64,000 nucleotides of DNA, from assembly GCA_945910005.1 (NCBI GenBank), contig OX246747.1, forward strand, positions 8,147,966-8,211,965. The letters are read 5' to 3'. The notes under the pieces are model-generated. The model was not told the origin of the DNA, did no database searches, and saw nothing but the letters and a program-made list of their open reading frames with translations. Every line of letters begins with the position of its first letter. The stretch's first letter is position 1. The translations under genes were made by a program, and so were the position numbers. This stretch comes from Isoperla grammatica (Eukaryota; Arthropoda; Insecta; Plecoptera; Perlodidae). Below are positions 52,640 through 62,640 of this stretch, piece by piece.

Positions 52640-53500
52640 ATCACCACTGAGTCATAAGTGCATGAAATTCTGTTATGTGTAAAATAAAATTGATATAGGT
52701 TGCTTCAATGCAAGAAAAAAAATAGTGAACATTTAGCTGTTCTATAAGATTCACTTCGATAGTTCTGCTGCATTTTTCTTTTAAAGCATAGTACAGCTGT
52801 ATCGGTTCTGAGGTCGCTAACGCCTGCCTGATAAGACAGAGCACTCATTGTATAATACAAGTCCAGCCAGCGCTTCGCGAAACACTCGGCGACTGCGGAC
52901 AGTACCGCACAAAACAGATTGCAACTTTTCTTCACATCAAGTCACAAGAAAATTAATTGCAGGGAATTTTGAAGAAGTACACGTTCGTACTAAGAAGCAT
53001 GTTATCGGTAGGGAAACGATGCACATTAAACCTAAATAACAAACAGGGATAGCAAATTGATATTAACATGCATTCGTCGTCGTCGTCGTCGTCATCGTAT
53101 TACATGAATTTTTGTGATTTTACTAATCAAGTCCAAAAAAAAGAACAGTTTACCAAATTTATGGAATTAATACCTACAGGATATATCTGACAAAAATGTT
53201 ACTGTAAATAAAAATGTAGACCTTGTATGCCTAAATAACTAAAAATGGTATAGGCCTTTATTTCTTATAATAATCGTCTAAAAGTTTGTCAACTTTGACT
53301 GTGGTATTATGGCATCTGGAGGGTTGTGTTCCTACAACACATGTCAAACCTAAATATGCTGTGAGCTTAGCCTACACATTCTTACATATACGTATTCCAT
53401 ACACTTACCCAAACCATCATTATCACAGAGGCTTGGCATTCCTTCGGTTGACAGTAATAAAATTTCTTAGATTTTCTCATAAAGAGGGTTCGTGGACTCG
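52640..53500. other. Intergenic with (GTC)n run
   Basis: A short trinucleotide run TCGTCGTCGTCGTCGTC lies at 53076-53095. No gene recognised. Confidence 0.4.
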
Positions 53501-53509
53501 ACATATGGC

Positions 53510-53819
53510 CCTGCCCAGGGACTGCTACCTTATCGTGGTGGGCAGGTTTGCGTGCTTTGTTGATCCCGAGAGCTATGCCGGCGGAAGCGTATGCTTCTGG
53601 TAGGGCCACCCTAGCCGGATTGGTCGAGGAGAAGTCAGACGAAGTGCAGTCCACAACCCAATCCCCTTTCCTCCCCTGTCTTCTTTCCTCACGCGCCCTC
53701 CTACTTGCCCCTTTCCTCCAAAGAGCCCCCAATTTCATCTTCATTATCACCCACTCATCGTCTTGATTAGCCAAGTTGCAAAAATATAAGAAGTTAAGCT
53801 CAAATAATCAAATCAAATC
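53510..53819 (+). mobile_element. SINE copy, head H1 + tail B, in Myb exon
   Basis: Starts CCTGCCCAGGGACTGC and ends AAGAAGTTAAGCTCAAATAATC. A possible mutated duplication CATATGGC / CATTTGCC lies at 53502-53509 and 53820-53827. It truncates the Myb/SANT-like exon. Confidence 0.85.
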
Positions 53820-53966
53820 CATTTGCCGGATACAGCTGTCTGGCTTTTGCCGAATCTTTGCGGGCATCCTTCTTGAGTGAGTCGAACTTGTGGCGTAACT
53901 GTTCCCCCGTCCTGGGGCTAGATACGCCAAAGTTAAATTTCTGTGCAATTTTCTCCCATGCTAGGT
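53820..53966 (-). pseudogene. Myb/SANT-like domain, second exon
   Basis: Follows acceptor TTTTTTTTAG. Reads NLAWEKIAQKFNFGVSSPRT GEQLRHKFDSLKKDARKDSA KARQLYPANG. W..I...FN.......R..EQL..K...LKK.ARK is the second half of Myb/SANT-like (Myb_DNA-bind_5 type) domains found in Harbinger companions and host regulators. The exon is cut by the SINE at 53819. Confidence 0.6.
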
Positions 53967-54511
53967 TCTAAAAAAAAAAACTGATGTTTGTGAAATTGTT
54001 TATTGTAGTAGGCCAGGTCTAGTGCATTGTTGTCATGGACAACAATCGCTCGTTTTTGCTGCTGATGTTCAGTAAACAGCTAACGATTTATTAAACAATT
54101 AACCTAAATGTTTTACTTAACATTTAACATTTAACTTACTCTAACAAATTGCATATTGTATTGAATTAAAGGTAAGAACTGAGTAGGCGGCCTACCTTTA
54201 CAGTACATACGCCTAGGCCTAGTCTTTAGGATAGGTCTATACCAATATCAATTGTGATGCGATCTACGATGAAATGGTTTTGAGATGGCCTAGCTCAAGC
54301 CCTACCCAACTGAACCTAAGCCTACTTAAAACCCAATGCGAAGATAGAACAATCTGGATGTAGGTCTATCACATTAGTAGGCCCTAGGCTAGTGACTGTG
54401 GCTAGGCCTAGACCTAGGATTAGTCCTAGGTCTACTGTTGCTTACTGTCAGCCAAGTGGTTATTCATTGTAGACTACTCATTGCATATATTTAAGAATAG
54501 TCTACATTTAC
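53967..54511 (-). other. Intron of Myb/SANT-like gene
   Basis: About 545 bp between donor GTAAAT at 54511 and the acceptor at 53967. Contains an AGGCCTA-rich patch at 54210-54450. Confidence 0.45.
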
Positions 54512-54658
54512 CTTCTCTTGTTAAGTTATAGCATCTGTCTTCTTATTTTCTACGATTGCTTTAAAACTGACGACTAAATTAGCAAGCCTATAGCACTCAT
54601 CACTACAGTAATTTGTAGCTCGCGTCTGTGTAGTTTTCTTCTCTGCTGACTTCGACAT
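54512..54658 (-). pseudogene. Myb/SANT-like domain, first exon
   Basis: ATG at 54658: MSKSAEKKTTQTRATNYCSD ECYRLANLVVSFKAIVENKK TDAIT, an in-frame stop, QEK, then donor GTAAAT. R..N....E...L..LV......ENK.TDA.T..EK is the N-terminal half of the domain continued at 53966. The stop replaces the residue that usually links T to EK, so the gene is probably inactive. Confidence 0.55.
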
Positions 54659-54659
54659 A

Positions 54660-55384
54660 TTTAATAAATAAATTAAAGTAACCGATGTGTACAAAGGTGG
54701 GCGTAGCACAAATTGTGGTTGTCAAATTTACAGGTTATGTCAAGCTGTGTTTTGTTATTTCAGTTATCATGGCTACGTATCGTGGCAACCATGGTAACCC
54801 CGGGTGATGTTATTCAGCAATATCCCCAGATTTCTACAATTGTGTTGCCATCTTATGAAAATAAATCCCCAGATGCAACTTATCCTGGGGACGGCCATCC
54901 CTCGCCTAACTTTTGATTGTACAACGCAACACGAACTTCATCCTTGGGATGGGCCATCCGGGGGATTCGGATCTAAGACTTTTATACCGAGATTGTACAA
55001 CTGGCCCTTAGAGTACCTTACCCATTTTCCATAGATAACGCGGAGATTACTTTTATAACTGAAAATCGTATTATTATGGTTCCATAGTTTAAAATGTCCA
55101 CCTTCCCGCTCCTTCATTGTGAGCACCAGGTTCGAGACGGGCTATGAGGTCATTCATTCATAAACAGCATATTGTACGAATGAATTCATCAAAGATCTTT
55201 GGAATTTACACCTATCTCGCTCCTTAATACATCGCTTCATTGTTGTCAAAGTCATCAGATGTTTTTTGCTATAACCACATATATTACTTATTTATTTGTG
55301 AATTTGCCCCATACAGCATTTTATGCCATTAAACAGTGACCAGTGTAACAACGGATGATTAACAATGATGCATAATGATGATAA
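54660..55384. other. Intergenic
   Basis: No gene recognised. Short CG-rich stretch CCCCGGGTGATG near 54797. Confidence 0.3.
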
Positions 55385-55700
55385 AGGGTGGAGGGGAAGC
55401 CTGGTACCGGCACATAGCCTACTCCTGTCGAAAAGTGCCAAGGGAACCACCAGCTTTACGTTCCATCCAAAAGGACGGTGTAACGTTGACCAGTTAGGTT
55501 CCTCCACTAACCTGGACTGCCGAGCAGTTGACGAGAAGAACGAAGCTGTTGCTCAAGCTTTCGAACCCTCCAATCTGCTCTAACCAACGGTAACTAGTGT
55601 TTCAGAGGAGAATGGTAACCCATCCTCCTCCTGACCTAGCCCGAGATTGCTTAACTTCGGTGTTCGTATGGGAACCGGCTAAGCGACCGCAGCTAAACCG
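55385..55700 (-). mobile_element. 5S rRNA-headed SINE (SINE3 / DeuSINE-like)
   Basis: On minus, GAACACCGAAGTTAAGCAAT CTCGGGC followed by GGATGGGTTACC reproduces the internal promoter boxes of 5S rRNA (A box, intermediate element, C box). Further 3', TTTTGGATGGAACGTAAAGC TGGTGGTTCCC resembles the Deu domain shared by deuterostome SINEs. Too diverged to be a functional 5S gene. Confidence 0.7.
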
Positions 55701-56084
55701 TTGGCATATTATATTGTTGGTTAGTATATTATACTAATATATCCTTTTATAATGTTATTATTGAACATCGGTGAATTAATTACTGTTCAAGAGGAATTGT
55801 TGAGCATTTTAGAAACAAATTTGATTAAGAATAATACTTTATGAGTGAAATTATCTGCATAAAAGTGATGGGTGTGATTGGTTGCTTGCGGTCGAATGTT
55901 TATCATTCCCTCTTTTCCCCGCCCCGCTTTGTGTGCAAGTTTCAATGTTCTTTTTATGAATGCAATCTATTTCAAAACACTCAAAATATAATGTGGTTAT
56001 ATGTAGAAAATGCTATTAAACTTCATGGTACTGTTAAAAAACACCCGGAAATGTTCTACTGCCACCGATAAAGAACGGCTCAGC
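55701..56084. other. Intergenic, AT-rich
   Basis: Nothing recognised. Confidence 0.3.
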
Positions 56085-56235
56085 AATAACACGCGAGTGT
56101 CTCATTCGGGAGGTCGCCGGTTTGAATCCGGCTACCGGCAAACCCGACTGAAGGGTTTTCCCAGTCATAAAAGTGTATGATGGGTTAGAGTTTTTACTAA
56201 CAGCCCTCCGACATTTCTTCCCAACTATTCAAAAC
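56085..56235 (+). mobile_element. tRNA-like SINE, copy 1
   Basis: B-box-like GCCGGTTTGAATCCGGC is preceded by GTCTCATTCGGGAGGTCGC. The body ends ACAGCCCTCCGACATTTCTTC CCAACTATTC. Shares head and 3' body with 58890-59060. Confidence 0.6.
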
Positions 56236-56510
56236 CCGTAATATACCTAGCTACACCTGAAAAGAAGTACATTTGTGCACCCTATAGCATGTATTCCTAT
56301 GAAAAATGTAATATATAGTTTTTTTTCAATTTCACGAACATTATATAGAAATATTATTAGAGAAATATAATAATTAAACATCTTAAATAAAATAATCATA
56401 TTATCCATAAATATTGCCGGTATCGATTATGTTATGGTCTCTGAAATACAATGAATTTAATAAGCAAGGTAAACGACTTTGAGAGGCGAAAATGATTACA
56501 TCGAAAAACT
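56236..56510. other. Intergenic or intron
   Basis: AT-rich. Includes the putative intron after donor GTGAGT at 56513. Confidence 0.3.
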
Positions 56511-56513
56511 CAC

Positions 56514-57215
56514 CGTAAACATGTGTGTCCTGCAGGAATGGCCAATCTCTACGGATGTCTCGCAGCAAACTCTGGCAGTTAACAGAGTGACGTTGCAAAA
56601 GATAAGTATTTCGCATATATTCAAGCACCTGGCCCTCGTCCCGCTGTTCCTCTTCAAACTCATCTTTCAACCATTGTTGCATCGTTTGTTGGGCTGTCAC
56701 CGAGTGCAACCAAGTCTCAACACTTGGCATACACTTTACGGTTCCATACCGATCTTTTCTTTTAGTTGCTGGTTGTTTCAATTGTGTGTGTAGCTTAACT
56801 CTTTTTTCTCTTACGTGGTCAAGTCTCCACTTTATTTGACGATCCATTGGCATGTGGCCTTCGCCAATAGAATCCCTGGAGCTCCACCTGTCTCCAAATG
56901 TCAGGGGGTACTTCGAGCAAATGCCCATGGCTATTTTTATGGTGTCTCTCATTGATGGATATTCTTCAATATCCATCATATCTGCCACAACAATCCTGAC
57001 TATCTCCGTTCTGTCAGAGGGATCGGCAAACTTACCCTCCCTTGCTGCCCGCATAACATGTGGAGAAAAAATTTTCCATGGCATTTTATAAAAGAAAAGG
57101 CTCTTGGGTTCTGCGTAACGGGATGTTGGTGTTTCTGGAATTGTTGAATTTGCGGTCGGTGTTGCGCTGGCCAGGGTGGCCGGTAACGGTGAAGATGTGA
57201 CTCCTTCAAGGGGAG
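56514..57215 (-). CDS. SAMD3-like internal exon
   Basis: Open exon between acceptor CCATTTCCATTTAAG and donor GTGAGT. It starts APLEGVTSSPLPATLASATP, then FSPHVMRAAREGKFADPSDR TEIVRIVVADMMDIEEYPSM, GICSKYPLTFGDRW, KWRLDHVREKRVKL, EEEQRDEGQVLEYMRNTYLL QRHSV and LRDIRRDWPFLQDTHVY. The order R.EIVR..VD.M......P......A..I..KYP..F, then RL...R.KR and M..TF..RR, resembles SAM-domain-protein-3-like proteins of unknown function that are multicopy in aquatic animals. No disruption across 230 codons, so it may be an active gene. Confidence 0.5.
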
Positions 57216-57885
57216 CTTAAATGGAAATGGAAAATCGTACAAGCCCAAAGTGTTTAAACAGATCATCGGTACTCATTGCTGCTGCACAAAACTATTGTTA
57301 CCTAAAGTTTCCCTTAAAAACCAAAATTACAAAACATGTTATCGATGCATAAAAGGCAGAACCTCGTAACCCACAAAAAGAAATGTGCTCCCTCCTCCAC
57401 CTCCACATATTGCGCCAAGATTAATGATTTTTCCCTTAATTTAACAAAATAAGTAATCTGCAAAAGCAATTCGGTGTTTCCTTTCTGTTAAGGGGCAATT
57501 GTGTATGTAGGTAACCAAATAACATGCTAGGCCCAATTGTGAACACACTGAGCATTTATTGAGAAAACTGCTTACTATAACAATACATGTTGAGTTGACT
57601 AAGGTTTACAAGAGACTGAGAATGATCCGAGGCAATAGGCATGTAGTCTGGTGTCTTGTCGTGCTGGTAGACATACTTGCCGACAGGTAGCGCCGCTTTC
57701 CAGTCTTCGTCCCATATCGGAGAAAGCCAGCAGTAATTTCAATACTTACGCCTACTCTTTTTGTATAGTGTCATTAATTCAGGTGGTGCCAGGTGGACTG
57801 TGCAAATTGTAATTGTAACCCAATGTTAATATCTCCCGCTGGTAGATCAATGGTGGCTCTGTAGTGAGCAATACAACACGACTTA
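57216..57885. other. Intergenic or upstream intron
   Basis: No further exon recognised. Confidence 0.3.
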
Positions 57886-58023
57886 GGCCCGTTTTTTCAA
57901 ACGGTTAACGGGTTTTAACGGGGCCGTTAGCTGACGGTCCGTAATCTGTAACCAAACAAACCCTATGCAGATAACGGACCGTCAGCTAACGGCCCCGTTA
58001 ATGACCGATCAAAAAACTAGCCC
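57886..58023. mobile_element. 138-bp foldback MITE with TTA duplication
   Basis: A perfect 27-bp inverted repeat (57916-57942 and 57974-58000, TAACGGGGCCGTTAGCTGAC...) is extended with mismatches to the outer ends GGCCCGTTTTTTC and GGGCTAGTTTTTTG. TTA flanks at 57883-57885 and 58024-58026, as with Harbinger-type targets. Confidence 0.75.
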
Positions 58024-58026
58024 TTA

Positions 58027-58820
58027 GATACAAAAGACCTTTAAGTACGAATATCTTTCAATATTAAAATATGGACAGCGTCAATGAGTAGGTTATCAAT
58101 ATATGCATTACAACTTAGCAACATGTTTCTGGTCTGGTGTAGACGTAGAGGTTCAAGGTGTCACTACAGCAAGGACTATGGCCCGCTAGAGGGGTAAGGG
58201 GAAAAGTAGCATAGTTTGCCCTAGTTCGTAATAAAACAGTCATAACTTCGGCAATAATAATCGTACGAAAACGATTTATGACTTTTTGAAAACCCTAAAG
58301 ACTCCGCTTTAATATTAGAACTTGTTTGTTATTATTGTTTAAAGCAGAACTACAATATTTGTATTTTAATAATTATGTGCAAAATTGACTTTGCCCAGAT
58401 TATTATGTGCAAATATCACTTCAGAAATTTCAATTGAACGTTTTTGAATAAAACACGCAGTACTTAACGCCACAGCATACATATATTTTGATTTTTTAAC
58501 TTTTAAATATGATTAAAAAAATATTATAATTTTATTTTTTAATTGTATATTTCTATTAAACGTTATAAAAATTTTACAAACTAACTTTGTTGTTGCATAC
58601 TATTTAACGCAGTAAGTGTAATGCTTTTTAAATTTTGATGATATCTATAACCGTTCTTGAGCAAAGTTGGGCAAAAGTTTACAAACATTGTAAAAGAGAA
58701 GTCGCCCGACAACGAGCGATTTGTGCAGTCAGCGGTAGCTTCTGAAACTCAATGACGCTTTATCAGTGACTGACGGGTGGGAGAAGGACGGCTCGTCGTG
58801 GGCCGGTTGAGGGGAAGGAC
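58027..58820. other. Intergenic, AT-rich
   Basis: Nothing recognised. Confidence 0.3.
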
Positions 58821-58824
58821 GAAA

Positions 58825-58854
58825 TCACAGATAACGGATTCTTGTTATCTGTGA
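58825..58854. repeat. 11-bp hairpin
   Basis: TCACAGATAAC, 8-base loop, GTTATCTGTGA. Perfect complement. Not followed by a T run on either strand. Confidence 0.7.
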
Positions 58855-58889
58855 CGGAATGCGATATCACACACAATGAATGGTTACTG

Positions 58890-59060
58890 ATGAAATGGTT
58901 TCGCGTTAGTACTCGACTCAATTTTGGGAGGTCGCTGGTTCGATTTCCATCACCGGCGATCCTGGCTCTAGTTTTCCAGAGAGTTTTCTCAGACGTAAGA
59001 CGAATGATGGTGTTCATAACTAAAACAGCCCTAATTCCTTCCCAACTATTCCTCGAACTG
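58890..59060 (+). mobile_element. tRNA-like SINE, copy 2
   Basis: GGGAGGTCGCTGGTTCGATTTCC carries a B box. The 3' body ACAGCCCTAATTCCTTCCCA ACTATTCC aligns with copy 1 at 56085-56235. A TTAGTACTCGACTC block may be the A box. Confidence 0.6.
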
Positions 59061-60667
59061 CCGAAGAAGCCCTACGTCCTACTAATAAAAGCTTTCCCTA
59101 TATCGGTGTCAGATAGGGTCGAGTATATAATCAAAATATAATAATATAGTGTAATAGTAATGTAAGTAACTCAAATATATGCAGAAATAAGCAACTCATA
59201 TGTTTTAATTATGGATTTAAATATTCAAATCATCGCAAACGGTGAATTTGGAGTCATGACCTCCGAACATTTATTTTCCACTTTTATTGATCTCAAATGT
59301 ATGTATAGTGTTCCGAGACAATTGATTAAATCTACATTTATCTAATCTCTTACGTAGCCGTCCGCCGTAGCTCATAATTATATAGTAGGTACGGTTGGGG
59401 CGTAGGTCATAAGGTCATAAGTCATACGCGTCCCCCTAGGGAGGGACGTGTGTTCGAAACCCGCATAAGTTTTAGGCGATGATATTTACTTGATATCCTT
59501 TTGTCGATACAAAGAAATTTTATGCCCAAATCATAAACACGCCCCTCGAGGCTAAAGTCAAGAAGGGCTTTAGCGTATCGAATGAGAAACAAAGCGCGCG
59601 AACGATCCGAACCACTTAGTGATAATGAGTGTAATCATCAGTTTCAAGTGCAGCAAGAAGACGATGTCAACGATACGAACGGATCAAATACATAAGTATT
59701 TTTGTAGTTGCATATTATTATTATTTTGGTTTATTTCGTTTTTTTATAAACTATTTGGAAGTGCTGGCAATTTCAGGAAGCTCCCCCCCCTCTGTATACG
59801 TCACTAGTTCTAGGTATAACTATTCACGATACCTATTGCGATTTTAAATCCGATTAGGAGGCCTAAGAGTAAAAAAGACAGACAGAAAAAGAGCAAAACT
59901 AGTAGTGTCCTCTAATAGTTTTAAAGGAGTTAGACTTTACTTTGGTAAAGGGAGTTTTCTGTGAACGCCACTTTAATTAATGTAACTCGGATTAATCAGA
60001 CAAAATCGGATACGAACACATATAGAAACTCCATACAAAATATGTGTGTGTAACCGTGTTCTATAGGTCCGACTTCAAGAGGAAACATTTTCAAAGTTAC
60101 GGTCTAGTACAATGTTTTATCAGGGGTTTGATGATATATTACTTTACAGTTCACAGTTGTGACAAGTACAATTGTTAATAACATATAACATCACCCCAAC
60201 AAAAAACATTTTGCTTCTGTAAAAATACTTTATTTCGGAAGCCAGGTGACGACTAACGTTTAAGTTGCGCCTTCAAAATCTCCAAATCGTTTACGGGGTA
60301 TACTGCCATCCGATCAAGCAATCGCTAAAGACGTCCACATTGAATTTACAAAGTAAGTTCAAATCAAGTTGTGTAATGAGAATGACAACCACGTTTACAT
60401 TTAACGTCATCAACCATCATCAACAATCAGTGACCTGAGATTACGCATTGTTGATGGCGTCAAGTCTGTAGCTGAACTTAGCAACGATAGTCCGGCTTTC
60501 GGCAATGACAGTGGAAATTAAAGCTATTTAGTATTAATTTATATTCAATTAAAAAATATTACTGAGAATGCACAGGGCGTTACCTGGGCCGGAGCATTCC
60601 GGTTTCCTTTTTGAAACCTTAATGCGCGTTCCGGTTATTATGTTATTCTTGTTAATTTGTACGAGGG
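59061..60667. other. Intergenic; weak B-box near 59450
   Basis: GTGTTCGAAACCC at 59449-59461 resembles a pol III B box but no cloverleaf was found. Otherwise no coding or repeat structure recognised. Confidence 0.3.
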
Positions 60668-60749
60668 CATAGGCGTGCGCAGGGGGGGGTAAGGGGGGGC
60701 AGCGGCCCCCCATTGGGACAGGTGAGCTTTTTCTTGTAATAGAATTTGG

Positions 60750-60930
60750 CCCAGGGAATACAGTATACGCCTGCCGATCGTAAAAGACAAGAAGAGGATG
60801 TATAGCACCTTCCTCATATTAAATATAGTCCTCAAACTGTCACTGTTGCTCCAACTGTCTTGCCCGTTTGACCCGGGAAACAATAGGTCCAGGATAGTGC
60901 CTGTCGTAATGGGTGACAAAAATGCTGACG
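60750..60930 (+). repeat. Degenerate tandem pair of H2-like heads
   Basis: CCAGGGAATACAG..CTGCCGATCGTAAAAGAC and GCCCGTTTGACCCGGGAAAC AATAGGTCC..GTCGTAATGGGTGAC align loosely to head H2. No tail follows. Confidence 0.45.
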
Positions 60931-61111
60931 CCTGACATAATGGTTCTAATATTACCTAGATTGGAATGACGTTGGAATCAGCTGACCGGCCTCAACATCA
61001 ACTGTTGCCTTACCACCAAGATTTTGGCTGTGGGACTGACCACTTCCTTCACTTTGTAACAATAATATCACTGATATCCACAAAAAGTCGTGTGAAACTA
61101 ACCCATTGAAC

Positions 61112-61561
61112 CAGTGGCGTATTCACGGGGGGGAGGGGGGGGGGACAAAACCCCCCCCTTTTGCAAAGGAAACATGGAAAATGACCGTTTACATTTCATT
61201 TCAATAGACAGCATTTCAATAGACAGTATCAATAGACAGTATTTCAATAGACAGTTAGATGTTTTACTTTATAATTATTGTATATTGTTGTAATTAAAAG
61301 CAAAAGCAATACGAAAAATATGCAAATTATTGATTCAGGTTCCTTTTATTAGCGGTGCTAAGGAAAAAATGTGTTGCCAGAAACTCAGTAATCTTGTTTC
61401 AGTTGGCCGCTGTAAAACGCACAGATTTGCACTAAAATTACCTTGACGAGATTTTTTTCGGGGGGCAAGCCCCCCGGAACTCCAATTATGTTTCGGCATC
61501 CACTCTCTATATGGGTTGACAACCCCCCCCCCCCCTTTCCCAATTCCTGGATACGCCACTG
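61112..61561. mobile_element. hAT-like element 4, nested, 450 bp
   Basis: TIRs CAGTGGCGTATTCACGGGG and, from the right, CAGTGGCGTATCCAGGAATTG. The perfect 8-bp duplication CATTGAAC lies at 61104-61111 and 61562-61569. Same family as 46766-47458. Confidence 0.85.
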
Positions 61562-61755
61562 CATTGAACAGACAACCTGTACTCCTCCTAATACGCTCCA
61601 AAACACGTTTAAAAATGCATGTCTTTAAAAAAATCTTCTGCGGAGCTTTTTTGTGGGGGGCATTCCCCCCACACTCCCCATTGGCGCCGCCGTGAAGTTC
61701 TTTCATTGGGAATTTATTGTGTCCCCCCATTGATCAACCTCTGCGCACGCCTATG

Positions 61756-62124
61756 TACGACTGCTAGGGTGGTTATAGGTTATACGTTGTCCACAATGAC
61801 GCGGGCCCATGCAAGACCCAGTACAAGGAAGGAATGATCTCAGTTACTACCCATACCCTGATCTCAATCTTTGCTTCATTCTCTACTGGATACGTTAATT
61901 TTATGTTAGATTACTAACGAGCCACATTCTGTGAATAGGTTCCGAACTATAGGAGTTACATCTTTCGGGAATTAAGACGGATGCGTTCGTAGATGCATGT
62001 AGTATTTTGTGGTGCTGGTGTAGTGTTTAGATGAAAGACAATAAAATCATTGCGAGTTGACTGATTAGCAAAGAATACTAGGAAAACGCTCCGCGTTGCC
62101 AGATGAGCGATTGTTTTTCATTAA
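61756..62124. other. Intergenic
   Basis: Nothing recognised before the gap. Confidence 0.3.
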
Positions 62125-62324
62125 NNNNNNNNNNNNNNNNNNNNNNNNNNNNNNNNNNNNNNNNNNNNNNNNNNNNNNNNNNNNNNNNNNNNNNNNNNNN
62201 NNNNNNNNNNNNNNNNNNNNNNNNNNNNNNNNNNNNNNNNNNNNNNNNNNNNNNNNNNNNNNNNNNNNNNNNNNNNNNNNNNNNNNNNNNNNNNNNNNNN
62301 NNNNNNNNNNNNNNNNNNNNNNNN
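62125..62324. other. Assembly gap, 200 N
   Basis: Run of exactly 200 N, a placeholder size. Unknown sequence. Confidence 1.
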
Positions 62325-62640
62325 ATCTTAGATCGGTTAAAAAGCCAATCAATCAATAAAAAATAGTGTGTAATTATTTGGCTATTTTCCAAAAAACCAT
62401 CGTATGACAACATTAAGTAATTTTTAATCCCCGTTTTGGTTCTAATAGAATACCTTATTCATAAATTTAATTAATATTGGCCAAGATAATAATTTTTGAT
62501 GTTTCATTCTTCCACTAGACAATGTCATGATTTCTTATGTGAAAATATGCAAAACTAAGACGAATAATATTACTTAGAAAAAAGTGTTCATCAAACGACT
62601 TTAAATCTAAGTGAGGTCGCGAAAGAAGCCACACGAACAA
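62325..62640. other. Intergenic, AT-rich
   Basis: Nothing recognised between the gap and the satellite. Confidence 0.3.

Larger units (their letters stand above)
60668..61755. mobile_element. hAT-like element 3, host of element 4
   Basis: Perfect 15-bp TIRs CATAGGCGTGCGCAG at 60668-60682 and 61741-61755 (reverse complement), with G-rich subterminal runs. Flanks TACGAGGG / TACGACTG match 6 of 8. No transposase. Contains a degenerate H2-head pair at 60750-60930. Confidence 0.7.

Noticed and set aside
55385..55700. Functional 5S rRNA gene
   Set aside because: Only the internal promoter portion aligns. The ends do not form the 5S terminal stem and a SINE body follows.
62065..62413. Open frames across the N run
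   Set aside because: They are artefacts of the 200-base gap.
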